Source: Pseudomonadota bacterium (lineage in GTDB: Bacteria; Pseudomonadota; Gammaproteobacteria; Legionellales; Legionellaceae). From it: a DNA stretch of 32,339 nucleotides. Made by a program: the position numbers and the translations under genes. Below, piece after piece: positions 24,312-32,290 of the stretch (the first letter of the stretch is position 1; each line of letters begins with the position of its first letter). The notes beneath the pieces were generated by a model. It was given only the letters and a program-made list of their open reading frames with translations. It was not told the origin of the DNA and searched no databases. The DNA is taken from contig JAGVJN010000030.1 in assembly GCA_020051095.1 (NCBI GenBank), forward strand, positions 1-32,339, written 5' to 3'.

Positions 24312-26138
24312 ATGTCTTACCAATATAATCCTCATAGCCATGTCAAAGTGTGGCTTTCCAAAGATCGCGATGTTTTCATGAACTTTGAAAACCAAACACG
24401 TCTCATTGATATTCGCTTTAATAACCCCAAAGCACAGTTATCGTTGGTTTATGACTCCACCTTATTAAACCCACAAGCACAACAAGATCTAGCGCTGTTT
24501 TGCCAAGAAAATAGTATTGATCCGATTGATGCAAATACCTTCTACGATATGGAACTGACTGAGAAGGAGAAAACCCTACTAACGTTCTATAAAGATGAAA
24601 TTACCCATCTTACTAACGGTGGCAATTTAGGGGTTGCCAGCGATATTTTACGCGTGTTGCCACCCACCTACCGCCAAGGGACCTACTCGGACCTCGACGC
24701 ACCCGTTGATACCCACGCTTTGCCAGACGTTATCGAAGTGGATTCACCATTACTCCTAAATATGGGGAGTCTAAAGCTCTTCGGGCAAAAAGAGTTAATT
24801 TATGCAGTCAATGAGCTTATCGCGGTAGTTGATGAAGAAGGTGCTAGACTTTACTTAGAAAAGCTTCATAAAGGCATGATTAAGCAATTAACTGAATTTA
24901 AGAGCGATCTGATTGACAAATCCATCAACGATGTCTCTCAAAATAGTTATATTCGCGCTCTGGCTACAAGGCTTTACAAAGGACGTCCCGATGCAGTATA
25001 TATCGACAAAAGTAATGAGCTAACGCCACCTGACAATAATCGGTCTTCGCGAAATCTTCGTACGTATATTTACGATATGACCAGCGATTCAGCAAAATAT
25101 ATCGAATTCCACCGACAAACGCCGGATGAGGATGAGCAAGATGTTATTAAACGTTTAAGAGAGGAGGTTCGAGCTCAAGCAGGAATTACCCAATGGTTAT
25201 TTGCTCGAGCGGAATACAACAATGCGAAGCAGATGCTTGCGTTGGATGATGAGGCCTTTGTTCAGGCACATATGGCAAAAGAGCGTTCGTTTTATTTAAG
25301 ATTTATCGTCCTTTGCACAACAGGCCCCCTTGAAATGACAAACAGTCTTTTCAATTCGTTAATTGTTACCAAAGATTATATTGACGAAAATGTGAAGCAA
25401 ATGACATTTCGTCATTATGGGGTGGATAAAGAGTTTGCTGTATGCATACAAATTCCTCTTCATGCGTCCATTGGCGATATTTTTGAATTGTTGAATAAAG
25501 ATGTTGGTATCAATAGCGATGCTTCCTGGCTGCCGGAAGGGATAAGCAATATCCAAGAAAGAGAAAAAGCGATGAGAGCGCGACAAGAAGTGCTAAGAAC
25601 AGGGTTAGCCGAGGAGTTGGCGGAATCCAAGAAGCATATCGAAGCGTATCGCGATACATTGCAAAATCGACAAGATGGTTGGTTTGGTTTTATCTTTCAT
25701 TCCCGCAGGCAAGCAAAAATTGATGCGCTTAACAAGGTACTAGGCTGTTTTGATAATGATGCAGGCACGTTAGATATTCGCAAATTTAAAAATGCATTGG
25801 AAGACATTAAACCCAATGAAAAAGTCATATTTGCTGGGTATTTCTCTAGTAATACTAAGCAATTGATTAAGGGATTAGAAAAGCTTTGTCGAGAAGCGGT
25901 TGTGTTAAGTGTTACGAAAGATCAAATGCCATCATTTACCACATCGAAACAAAGTCCTAATCCGATGAGCAAACTGTTGACTGGACCAACATCATCTACG
26001 TCAGAATCTTCCACTACGGCTAAACCTACTGATGCAAAAGTCTCCGTCACTGCAAACTCCGTGACTATTGAGACTGCCCCCAATGTGCCAACCTTCCCAG
26101 CAAGTGAGGATAATGGTTTTCAACCTACTATGAAGTAA
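24312..26138 (+). CDS. GT-A glycosyltransferase with DXD motif, probable host-directed effector
   Basis: The 608-residue protein has no signal peptide. Residues about 10-150 fit the sugar-nucleotide-binding core shared by TcdA/TcdB-type and Legionella effector glycosyltransferases: KVWLSKDRD at the start, a Rossmann-like LSLVYDSTLL (43-52), GGNLGVASDILRVLPPTY (103-120) where Ser110-Asp111 and Arg114 are the conserved SD..R, and G-T-Y-S-D127-L-D129, the metal- and nucleotide-sugar-binding DXD. Middle and C-terminal regions are helical, including a charged coil (about 415-455). Residues from about 545 are Ser/Thr/Pro-rich and probably disordered. AGGAG lies 9 nt before ATG. The gene has its own promoter and terminator. 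Likely reaction: transfer of a sugar from UDP- or GDP-sugar to a host protein. The fold is well supported; donor and target are unknown, and effector status is inferred. Confidence 0.78.
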   Translation: MSYQYNPHSHVKVWLSKDRDVFMNFENQTRLIDIRFNNPKAQLSLVYDSTLLNPQAQQDLALFCQENSIDPIDANTFYDMELTEKEKTLLTFYKDEITHLTNGGNLGVASDILRVLPPTYRQGTYSDLDAPVDTHALPDVIEVDSPLLLNMGSLKLFGQKELIYAVNELIAVVDEEGARLYLEKLHKGMIKQLTEFKSDLIDKSINDVSQNSYIRALATRLYKGRPDAVYIDKSNELTPPDNNRSSRNLRTYIYDMTSDSAKYIEFHRQTPDEDEQDVIKRLREEVRAQAGITQWLFARAEYNNAKQMLALDDEAFVQAHMAKERSFYLRFIVLCTTGPLEMTNSLFNSLIVTKDYIDENVKQMTFRHYGVDKEFAVCIQIPLHASIGDIFELLNKDVGINSDASWLPEGISNIQEREKAMRARQEVLRTGLAEELAESKKHIEAYRDTLQNRQDGWFGFIFHSRRQAKIDALNKVLGCFDNDAGTLDIRKFKNALEDIKPNEKVIFAGYFSSNTKQLIKGLEKLCREAVVLSVTKDQMPSFTTSKQSPNPMSKLLTGPTSSTSESSTTAKPTDAKVSVTANSVTIETAPNVPTFPASEDNGFQPTMK

Positions 26139-26166
26139 AGTGGGTATCCTAGCGTGTCACAGCAAT

Positions 26167-26189
26167 AAGGAGGCGAAAGCCTCCTTTTT
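26167..26189 (+). terminator. Rho-independent terminator after the DXD glycosyltransferase gene
   Basis: AAGGAGGC and GCCTCCTT form a perfect 8-bp stem with a GAAA tetraloop, followed by a T-run (TTTTTATTT). It starts 28 bp after the stop codon. Confidence 0.95.
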
Positions 26190-26276
26190 ATTTGCTTAAT
26201 CCGGTTAGTGACACCTTTTAATAATCTATACTTGTATTGATATATCTCTACCAATTTGTGTATCGAGGATAGAAAT

Positions 26277-26729
26277 ATGACTTATGAGATAGAAAAAATC
26301 GATGATGAAATCATCCAAACTCTAAATACCTTGTTAGAGTTTGAAATGGCGGGTGTCGTTCGCTATACGCATTATTCTTTCATGGTATTTGGCTTTAATC
26401 GTATCCCTATCTGCAAGTGGATGCGGGATCAAGCTGATGAGAGTCTGCGTCATGCCAATCGGATTGGTGAAATGATTACGCATTTTTCCCATCATCCGAC
26501 ACTTAAAATCGGTAAATTATTAGAGACGCATAAACATAATATTCGTAACATCTTAGAAGAATCACTTGAGCACGAAAAACAAAGTCTGACGCTTTACCAT
26601 CAACTGCTTAAGCAGACTGAAAATAAATCAGTGTTTGTTGAAGAATTTGCAAAGCAAATGATACAAGAAGAAGAGATGCACATCGGAGAAATTATTAAAA
26701 TGCTTACTCACCCAGGAACGACGGATTAA
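26277..26729 (+). CDS. Bacterioferritin-like ferritin-superfamily protein
   Basis: The frame opens at a GTG (26256), but ATG 26277 has GAGGA 7 nt upstream, giving 150 residues. A four-helix bundle with iron-binding carboxylates is visible: LLEFEMAGVVRYTHYSFMVFG (helix A, Glu21/Glu23), W-M-R-D-Q-A-D-E55-S-L-R-H59-A (helix B), LEHEKQSLTLYHQLL (helix C, Glu98/Glu100) and Q-E-E132-E-M-H135-IGEII (helix D, ExxH). Family role: iron oxidation and storage or oxidative-stress protection in the cytosol. By direct alignment to Escherichia coli Bfr, the haem-ligating Met position is Leu57 and one iron ligand shifts, so it may be a haem-free variant. The gene stands alone between a strong terminator and a convergent gene. 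Confidence 0.85.
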   Translation: MTYEIEKIDDEIIQTLNTLLEFEMAGVVRYTHYSFMVFGFNRIPICKWMRDQADESLRHANRIGEMITHFSHHPTLKIGKLLETHKHNIRNILEESLEHEKQSLTLYHQLLKQTENKSVFVEEFAKQMIQEEEMHIGEIIKMLTHPGTTD

Positions 26730-26781
26730 CTTGGCTGTGAGCCCATTCGACCAGGCGAAAGTGATATTGGTGAGAAGCTTA

Positions 26782-26819
26782 CCAACCCACATATAACAGT
26801 TGTGGCTAATGTGGGCTGG
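26782..26819. terminator. Hairpin between convergent genes, possible bidirectional terminator
   Basis: CCAACCCACAT (26782-26792) and ATGTGGGCTGG (26809-26819) pair at 10 of 11 positions, 53 bp after the ferritin-like gene and 31 bp after the end of the opposing small gene. It lacks a clear T-run on either strand, so efficiency is doubtful. Confidence 0.4.
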
Positions 26820-26849
26820 CATCTGACAGAATTATTCGAGATGGAATAA

Positions 26850-27200
26850 TTACCAGTATCGTCGGCAACGAACTTTACATTTTTTATAACCGTGATGCCA
26901 ATAACAACGTTTCACACATTTATTGGGATTGAAATAAACTCCCGGTCCGTAAATAACCCAGGGTGACCAGTAGAATCTCAGTCCGCCATGCCAACCACCA
27001 TGCCATTTACCATGATGTCCTCCATGCCATACGCCGTGATGCCCGCCGTGATGACCATGTTTGGCTAATTGAATGTTTGTTGGATTATTAGGTAGGCTAT
27101 TGTTAGGATTTGCCAGACTTAGGCCTGGTAATAATGCCAGGGCTAGTGCCATTGACAAAAGGCGCGGTGAATGATCATTACCCGACTCATGTGATTTCAT
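26850..27200 (-). CDS. His/Gly/Trp-rich exported small protein
   Basis: The 116-residue product has a signal peptide (LLSMALALALLPGLSLA, cleavage near residue 31). The mature part has a run of HG/WHGG units (residues about 47-73: KHGHHGGHHGVWHGGHHGKW, continuing) holding about eleven His. It then has an aromatic segment (LRFYWSPWVIYGPGVYFNP) and a basic Cys-containing tail (KCVKRCYWHHGYKKCKVRC) with four Cys. ATG 27200 follows GGAGGG at an ideal distance. His-rich clusters and paired Cys suggest metal binding (nickel, zinc or copper) in the periplasm or at the surface; this is inference. Similar small His/Gly-rich exported proteins occur in gammaproteobacteria without known function. Convergent with the ferritin-like gene. 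Confidence 0.75.
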   Translation of the reverse strand: MKSHESGNDHSPRLLSMALALALLPGLSLANPNNSLPNNPTNIQLAKHGHHGGHHGVWHGGHHGKWHGGWHGGLRFYWSPWVIYGPGVYFNPNKCVKRCYWHHGYKKCKVRCRRYW

Positions 27201-27694
27201 TTAACCCTCCATGACTATATATTTAACATTTGTAATTATAGTTCAAGTTTGAGAAAAGCCCGTAATTTAGAAGACCAGATAGCTACATTTTTCTATGTGG
27301 CTCAGGAAGGAAGCCTTGATCCAGTTTTTTCTCATCATGAAGAGGTGGAGCAGGTGAAGTAGGCTCAAAAAAGCCTTGCTTGATTCTTTCTGGGCTGCCG
27401 TGCAATTTGTTGGGCAGAAGGAGCTAAAAAGGAAAAGTAGTTGTCTCGCATCAGTTCTGATAGATAAAATATGAGGTCGCAAAAGCTGCGTTAGGCGTCT
27501 TACTACAAGGTAAGCTGGCACAGGGCAGTTTCAATTTGACCTCTCTACTGCGTACTGTTAGCTGTGAAAGAGCAACTACTTTTAACTATATTGTATCCGG
27601 GTTTGCCGCTAGGATCCATTAAAAGTGCGTTAAATATATGCAAAGAGATTAACATTTAACCATTCCGATGGAGTGGAAGCTAGTGAGAAATCCA
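27201..27694. other. 494-bp gap without a supportable gene
   Basis: Reading frames here are short or interrupted. The longest is an 84-codon minus-strand ORF (27267-27521) with no ribosome site or recognisable domain. A small imperfect hairpin (AGCTACAT/ATGTGGCT) lies near 27281-27302. The stretch could be the residue of a decayed gene or element, but nothing identifies it. Confidence 0.5.
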
Positions 27695-28594
27695 TTAAAT
27701 AAAATAATCAACGGCAATAGTAGCTGCTGTAAATTTTGCGGCTTGAGGGCCCTTTACTGAAAACCATACACCGAAGATTACGCCAAGGTTGCTCGAGAAA
27801 TTATATTCCAAAGCAGGCGCGAGTGAGGTTTGCTCGCCACCAGGTCCTCCAATGCTTGCAATGACACCCCCTGGGGTAAATCCTGGATTTCCAGTAAAAT
27901 TAGAGGCGGTACTTTTGGTGTATAACACTTCAAAAACCGGGACCCAATTTTGCGTTAACGAATATTCAAATGCCAAATCGGCCGCATAATTATTACCTGG
28001 ACGCACTCGACCGAATGTGTCTCTTGCACCGCCAAAGACATTAACGCCATTTACTCTAACGGAGCTTGAGGTGGATGCGGCCAGACTAAGTCTTGTTCGC
28101 AAATAGTGATCGTGGGCCAAATTTAATAGCTGCTGAAAGTTCAAACTGGCTAATGACGTTCTTGCCCCAGTCCCGGTTTGATCGGTGGCGAATTTCGTTT
28201 CCCCCAACTTATCAAATCGTCCTGTGGGGATGACTTCTTGCAACACTAAGCGCACATCCGGCAGCAAACTATTTTCATCTTGTCGATGCAACTGAAGACC
28301 AATGCCCGCTGTGACATCGCCAATGCCACTGCCGTGAGCACCCGGTACCCAACTATAATCATAGGGAAGTGAGATGAGGACATCCATAAAATTAAACACA
28401 CCCAAAGAGACAATGGGCAAAACTTCGATGTTTTTAAATCCCATGGGGTATTCGGTATAGAATGCATAGGGCTCAATATTTAAGTGGCCCGGTGGAATAT
28501 TTTTGCCAGAAGGAGCTAGCAAAGGACCTGTCATCCAAGGCCCAGCAAAGGCAATATTGATAAAACTAAAAAGCAACAGAATTCGAGCAAACAT
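27695..28594 (-). CDS. Outer-membrane beta-barrel protein, MetA-like transporter type
   Basis: The 299-residue product has a signal peptide (MFARILLLFSFINIAFA, cleavage before GPW). The mature protein starts GPWMTGPLLAPSGKNIPPGHLNIEP, followed by amphipathic beta-strands and turns rich in Gly, Asn and Asp, such as SGIGDVTAGIGLQL and VRLVLQEVIPTGRFD. It ends AATIAVDYFI, with an aromatic residue next to the end as in many outer-membrane barrels. The GIGD...G.QL plus PTGRFD pattern is typical of the phenol-degradation MetA-like barrel family, so it may be a distant relative of the 6282-7145 product. Function in this family is transport-related but poorly defined. ATG 28594 has no strong ribosome site. 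It appears to be a single gene. Confidence 0.75.
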   Translation of the reverse strand: MFARILLLFSFINIAFAGPWMTGPLLAPSGKNIPPGHLNIEPYAFYTEYPMGFKNIEVLPIVSLGVFNFMDVLISLPYDYSWVPGAHGSGIGDVTAGIGLQLHRQDENSLLPDVRLVLQEVIPTGRFDKLGETKFATDQTGTGARTSLASLNFQQLLNLAHDHYLRTRLSLAASTSSSVRVNGVNVFGGARDTFGRVRPGNNYAADLAFEYSLTQNWVPVFEVLYTKSTASNFTGNPGFTPGGVIASIGGPGGEQTSLAPALEYNFSSNLGVIFGVWFSVKGPQAAKFTAATIAVDYFI

Positions 28595-28695
28595 AGTGAG
28601 CTATAGCGATTGAAATATCTGTTATGCTAAACGGTTTTATCAAAAAATAAAATAGGTATTAGGCCTCTAATGGAAAAAAGAGGTGACTTACCAAT

Positions 28696-28836
28696 CTTTG
28701 TACCGGACAGTTTCATAATAGCCTAGTCGTTGCGAGCTTTGCGAAGCAATCCAGTTCGATCTCTGAACAAAGTTCCGTTCTGGATTGCTTCACTGCGTTC
28801 GCAACGAAGGCTTAGTTTGAAAATTGTCCAGTACAA
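28696..28836. mobile_element. MITE-like 141-bp palindromic element
   Basis: CTTTGTACCGGACA at the left end and an inverted TTGTACTGGACA at the right end (to 28836) bracket a long imperfect palindrome. TCGTTGCGA...GAAGCAATCCAG on the left is repeated inverted as CTGGATTGCTTC...TCGCAACGA on the right, around a centre near 28768. The whole can fold into one hairpin. The terminal sequence is shared with the elements at 11411 and 21703. No coding capacity. Confidence 0.7.
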
Positions 28837-28867
28837 TGCATGCCAATTCATCAAAATTGGCATGCAT
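28836..28867 (-). terminator. 13-bp perfect hairpin after the 451-residue gene
   Basis: ATGCATGCCAATT (28836-28848) and AATTGGCATGCAT (28855-28867) are exact inverted arms with a 6-nt loop, 23 bp after the stop codon of the minus-strand gene. There is no T-run, so it may be a weak terminator or mRNA-stabilising hairpin. It abuts the MITE-like element. Confidence 0.5.
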
Positions 28868-28890
28868 CCTCACTTATGGTGATAACCTAG

Positions 28891-30246
28891 CTATGTTGAA
28901 GGGAATAAAGCCCTATATTGTAACGCGCTGTCGGTTTCTTCAGGGGAAGTAAAGAAAAAAGAGGAACTCACCTCAGTTCGAGAACTTCGGGGCTGCGCTT
29001 CTTTAGACGCTGCTTCTTCTTTTGCTTTTCTTTCCTTTTCGAGCTGCTCAAGATAGGGTTGAGAAAGTTTTTGGTAGTGGGCTAACGTATTCGTATCAAG
29101 GTCGCTAACCGCTTTCATTAGCATAGACATCAGGGTATTTTTCAAAAAGCTACCATCGATTTCAATCGAATGTCTTTCTAATTCGAGGGGTTTATTATCT
29201 GTCTCAGTGCGAGACATGCTAAACGCGGCTGCACTTTCAGGAATATATGATGCCCAGACTTTATTGCCATTGCCGATCCGAGCGGTTATATCGCCAAGGC
29301 CTCTAAAATAATTGACTATCTTTTGGGCGTTTTCTTCGCTGATATCGGTATATCTAAAGCACATTCTTGATTTATCCGAACCAAGGCTCATCTGGCACTT
29401 GCCATGAGGGCCTAAATGAGCATCCGCTAAGTTTAAAACGAGATTGGGGGCGATATTTGAGGCATGTTCTGAAACCTGGTGGTGTATTTGCAGGTGTTTT
29501 TCAAACATATCCTCAAAGGCCTTGTTGTCAATAACTGATTGATAACGTTGATATTTTTCAAACGATTCGATGCCGGCCTTGACCATAGGTAAAGCCTTGG
29601 CGAGAAAGGGATCACGCACATTGAATTGTAATAATTTATCCACTTCTGTTTTTGCCGCAATCACGATTTTGTAAATGTCAGGGAATTCGTCCAGCTTATA
29701 TCGCGAGCTCATAGTTTTTAGCACTTCCATGCTAAGTAACATTAATAAAAAAGTTTGTGATTGCTCTTGTAGCTTATGGCTAAGGATGTAGTTGGAAATC
29801 TCTTCTGCATACTTTTGAATTGTTTCGATAGCAGATGATTCAAGCAACGCTTTCGATTTAATCTGGTAATCGTTAATTTCTGGACGTTCATTTTGTACTT
29901 GATTTTTAAAATATTCTTCAAAATCGTGGACGAATTTGCGAGCCGCATCTTCACCAATAGTTAATGGCGAGTTTGTTTTGTATTCATTTCGCGGAATATT
30001 AAAATAGTCTAAACACTTGTATAAATCCTCCAGGGATAATTCGGGTAGGTTAAAATGAATGACGTCGGGATCGCTGCCGTAAAGAGACTGGCTAAGGTCA
30101 AATCCATGCCGATCATCATCAATCTGTCCAGATGGATTTATCTCAAGTATTTCAAAGGCAAATTGATTGACTATGCCGCTTTCAATATTAATTTCATGGG
30201 GCTTTAATAGGTCATATAAAGCGCGTTTAAATGTTGCTTTTGTCAT
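28891..30246 (-). CDS. Hypothetical protein, effector-like, function unknown
   Basis: The 451-residue protein has no signal peptide or convincing membrane segment. An N-terminal globular part (IDDDRHGFDLSQSLYGSDPD, LSLEDLYKCLDYF) is followed by long helices (about 95-270), a mixed region with NLVLNLADAHLGPHGKCQMSL and MCFRYTDISEENAQKIVNYF (about 275-325), and a charged helix rich in Glu, Lys and Ala (about 395-430). The tail is Ser-rich and aromatic (SSSFFFTSPEETDS). ATG 30246 has GGAG 7 nt upstream. No family is recognised. A soluble, lineage-restricted protein with a Glu-rich, Ser-rich C-terminus fits the usual profile of Dot/Icm substrates, but this is inference; TTAA-containing repeats upstream do not have PmrA-box spacing. 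Confidence 0.65.
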   Translation of the reverse strand: MTKATFKRALYDLLKPHEINIESGIVNQFAFEILEINPSGQIDDDRHGFDLSQSLYGSDPDVIHFNLPELSLEDLYKCLDYFNIPRNEYKTNSPLTIGEDAARKFVHDFEEYFKNQVQNERPEINDYQIKSKALLESSAIETIQKYAEEISNYILSHKLQEQSQTFLLMLLSMEVLKTMSSRYKLDEFPDIYKIVIAAKTEVDKLLQFNVRDPFLAKALPMVKAGIESFEKYQRYQSVIDNKAFEDMFEKHLQIHHQVSEHASNIAPNLVLNLADAHLGPHGKCQMSLGSDKSRMCFRYTDISEENAQKIVNYFRGLGDITARIGNGNKVWASYIPESAAAFSMSRTETDNKPLELERHSIEIDGSFLKNTLMSMLMKAVSDLDTNTLAHYQKLSQPYLEQLEKERKAKEEAASKEAQPRSSRTEVSSSFFFTSPEETDSALQYRALFPST

Positions 30247-30611
30247 TTGATTGCTCCGTCAACTAAATAATCAGGTGTGCTTAGGCTGATACTTGTATTT
30301 ATTTTTGAAATAAAGCATCGGCATGGATCCTTTTCAATACTCGATGATAATGGTGATTTTTGCAAGCGATCTTTGCATAAATTTTTGAAGTGGCACTTTC
30401 CATAACTTATTGATTAAAAAGTAAATTTAATATGCTAACGCGATGATCAACTTTTTACGGAACAAATCGGGCCCGTGAGCGAGCCCGAGCCCGGTTTTTA
30501 AACAATTCCAAGTGATCACGGGTCTATCTATCTCCATCACCGATTTTTTTTATCTATACTTAAATGACCAAGGTTAATAAATCATGACTAACGTAACGAA
30601 AGTAGAATAAT
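30247..30611. other. 365-bp divergent gap with a GC-rich hairpin
   Basis: The gap separates the divergent 451-residue and dehydrogenase genes and should hold both promoters; no good hexamer pair was found. A GC-rich inverted repeat (TCGGGC at 30467-30472, GCCCGA at 30483-30488) is followed by CCGGTTTTTA, which is terminator-like on the plus strand although no gene ends just before it. Otherwise AT-rich, with no supportable small gene. Confidence 0.45.
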
Positions 30612-31892
30612 ATGGATAGAATATATGCTGTTATTGGGTTAGGTTCTGTGGGGTTAGAGCTTGCGCTCGCACTTTCTAAACACGCAGAAGTTATCGGGTT
30701 TGATCTTTCTCAAGAAAGGATCAGCGAATTAAGCCAACATCATGATCACGACGGGATTATTAGCGAAGCGGCACTGAAAAAATCGCCGATAAAATTCACC
30801 GCCAAGCTTCATGATATCAAGCCAGCCAATTTTTATTTTGTTACTGTACCAACCCCCGTTTATTATTATACCTTGCCCGATTTGGAAAACCTGGTTCAAG
30901 CGACCTATAGCATTGCTAAAATGATTAAAAAAGGGGATTTTATTGTCTATGAATCAACGGTTTATCCGGGAACGACGGAAGAAATTAGCATTAAGGTAAT
31001 CGAAGATGTTAGTAAATTAACCTGCGGAGTGGATTTTGAGGTAGGGTATTCGTCGGAACATTATAATCCGGGTGATAATAGTCATAATCTTGCTAATTCC
31101 ACGAAAGTGGTGGGTGCAACGAATCAACGCGCTTTAAAAGAGATAGTGGGTGTATATGAAACCATCTGCCAGTCTGTCTATCCAGCGTCAAGTATCAAAG
31201 TCGCAGAAGCATCGAAGATGCTTGAGAATACACAAAAGGATGTCAATATTGCTTTGATGAACGAGTTCTCCAAAATTATGCATGCAATGGATATTGATGT
31301 GGACGAAGTGATTGATGCGGCGAGTAAACGATGGCAGTTTACCCGCTATAAACCTGGGTTGGTTGGGGGACATCGAGTTGCAGTGGACCCACTCTATTTA
31401 GCGTTCAAGGCCAAAAGACATGGCATTGATCCTGAAATAATTCTCACGGCAAGAAAAGTCAATGATGGGATGTCCCAATATATTATCCAGGAAATGGTCA
31501 AGTTACTTATGAAGCGCGGCGCGAATCTTCATTCCATTAAAATTGGCATTTTTGGTGTGACTTATAAGAATGATATTCCCGATGTGAGAAACAGCATGGT
31601 GTTAAAATTAACCAAGGAGTTAAATGATTACCAAATTAACTACGTGGTCCATGATCCGATCGTTGAGCCGGATCTTCTTTCCGAACGATACCAAATCAAT
31701 CCGGTTTCCTATGAAGATTTGCATGATTTAGATGTCGCCATTCTAGCGGTTGGGCATCGATTTTATGTTGAAAAGGGTTTATCAGACATGATAAAGAAAG
31801 TGAAAACAGATGGCATATTCATGGATATTCCCTCTTTGTTTAAAAAGAAAGAGGCACTGAATTTTGCCAATTACACATTCTGGTGGCTGTAA
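30612..31892 (+). CDS. UDP-sugar dehydrogenase family protein (VipA/TviB-like) lacking the catalytic Cys
   Basis: The 426-residue protein matches NAD-dependent nucleotide-sugar dehydrogenases throughout. The dinucleotide fold is IYAVIGLGSVGLELALAL (4-21). ESTVYPGTTEE is the NAD-site Thr segment. SSEHYNPGD stands where the family has SPExxxPGD. EASK202MLENTQKDVNIALMNE keeps the catalytic Lys and Asn. GIFGVTYKNDIPDVRNS is the UDP-binding C-domain motif. However, the nucleophile segment reads PGLVGGHR255VAVDP where the family has GGHC: the essential Cys is an Arg codon (CGA, 31374-31376). Normal members oxidise UDP-GlcNAc or UDP-Glc to the uronic acid for capsule or O-antigen. Without Cys the second oxidation step should fail, so the protein may be inactive, do only part of the reaction, or have a new role. 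The frame is otherwise intact and of normal length. Confidence 0.85.
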   Translation: MDRIYAVIGLGSVGLELALALSKHAEVIGFDLSQERISELSQHHDHDGIISEAALKKSPIKFTAKLHDIKPANFYFVTVPTPVYYYTLPDLENLVQATYSIAKMIKKGDFIVYESTVYPGTTEEISIKVIEDVSKLTCGVDFEVGYSSEHYNPGDNSHNLANSTKVVGATNQRALKEIVGVYETICQSVYPASSIKVAEASKMLENTQKDVNIALMNEFSKIMHAMDIDVDEVIDAASKRWQFTRYKPGLVGGHRVAVDPLYLAFKAKRHGIDPEIILTARKVNDGMSQYIIQEMVKLLMKRGANLHSIKIGIFGVTYKNDIPDVRNSMVLKLTKELNDYQINYVVHDPIVEPDLLSERYQINPVSYEDLHDLDVAILAVGHRFYVEKGLSDMIKKVKTDGIFMDIPSLFKKKEALNFANYTFWWL

Positions 31893-32188
31893 AAGTCCAA
31901 TCGATAGAAGTTAGCATGTAGAAATTCTCTTGGTTATACTAGTCGATGACCAATCATTTTGTCTTACCGTTTTAATAGTGTACAATCAGGCAGACACAAA
32001 AATGCTTGATAATTATCATCACTATCACTTTTTTGTACTTTCTTTGATACTCCCTCCATACCCTGACATGTTTTAGGGTAGTCGACTGTATGGTACGGTC
32101 CGTGAACGCAATGTGAGCGCCTTTCAATGCATAAGAAACTTTTCAAATTGATGTATTCAATTTAGGGGGTTTCTTTGCCTAAAATAAG
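31893..32188. other. Gap after the dehydrogenase gene, no supportable gene
   Basis: About 300 bp, AT-rich. The only ORF is a 60-codon Cys-containing minus-strand frame (31964-32146) that begins with TTG and lacks a ribosome site. No strong hairpin terminator follows the dehydrogenase stop. Confidence 0.5.
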
Positions 32189-32197
32189 GTGACAACC

Positions 32198-32290
32198 GTG
32201 CTAGAATTTGACTATCATCAACCGAAAATTCATCCTTATCTAGTCGGCCCTGAAATATTGTTTAATTCGCAAACACCTGTTCATATCTAA
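32198..32290 (+). CDS. Possible 30-residue ORF coupled to the next start
   Basis: GTG at 32198 follows AAGGTG by about 7 nt and opens a 30-codon frame (starting MLEFDYHQPKIHPYLVGPEI) that stops at TAA 32288-32290. The stop shares its last A with the ATG of a frame that is open to the window end. A GTG at 32189 is an alternative start. It could be a small leader peptide translated in coupling with the next gene, or the 5' part of a gene broken by a frameshift. Not recognised. Confidence 0.3.
   Translation: MLEFDYHQPKIHPYLVGPEILFNSQTPVHI

Noticed and set aside
27267..27521. 84-codon minus-strand ORF
   Set aside because: No ribosome site, no domain or signal, and composition unlike the neighbouring genes; treated as non-coding.
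30405..30430. TTAA-containing direct repeats upstream of the 451-residue gene, resembling a PmrA box
   Set aside because: The two TTAA cores are 13 bp apart rather than 11, and the flanking bases do not fit the nonamer.
31964..32146. 60-codon minus-strand ORF rich in Cys
   Set aside because: Starts with TTG, lacks a ribosome site and shows no recognisable motif.
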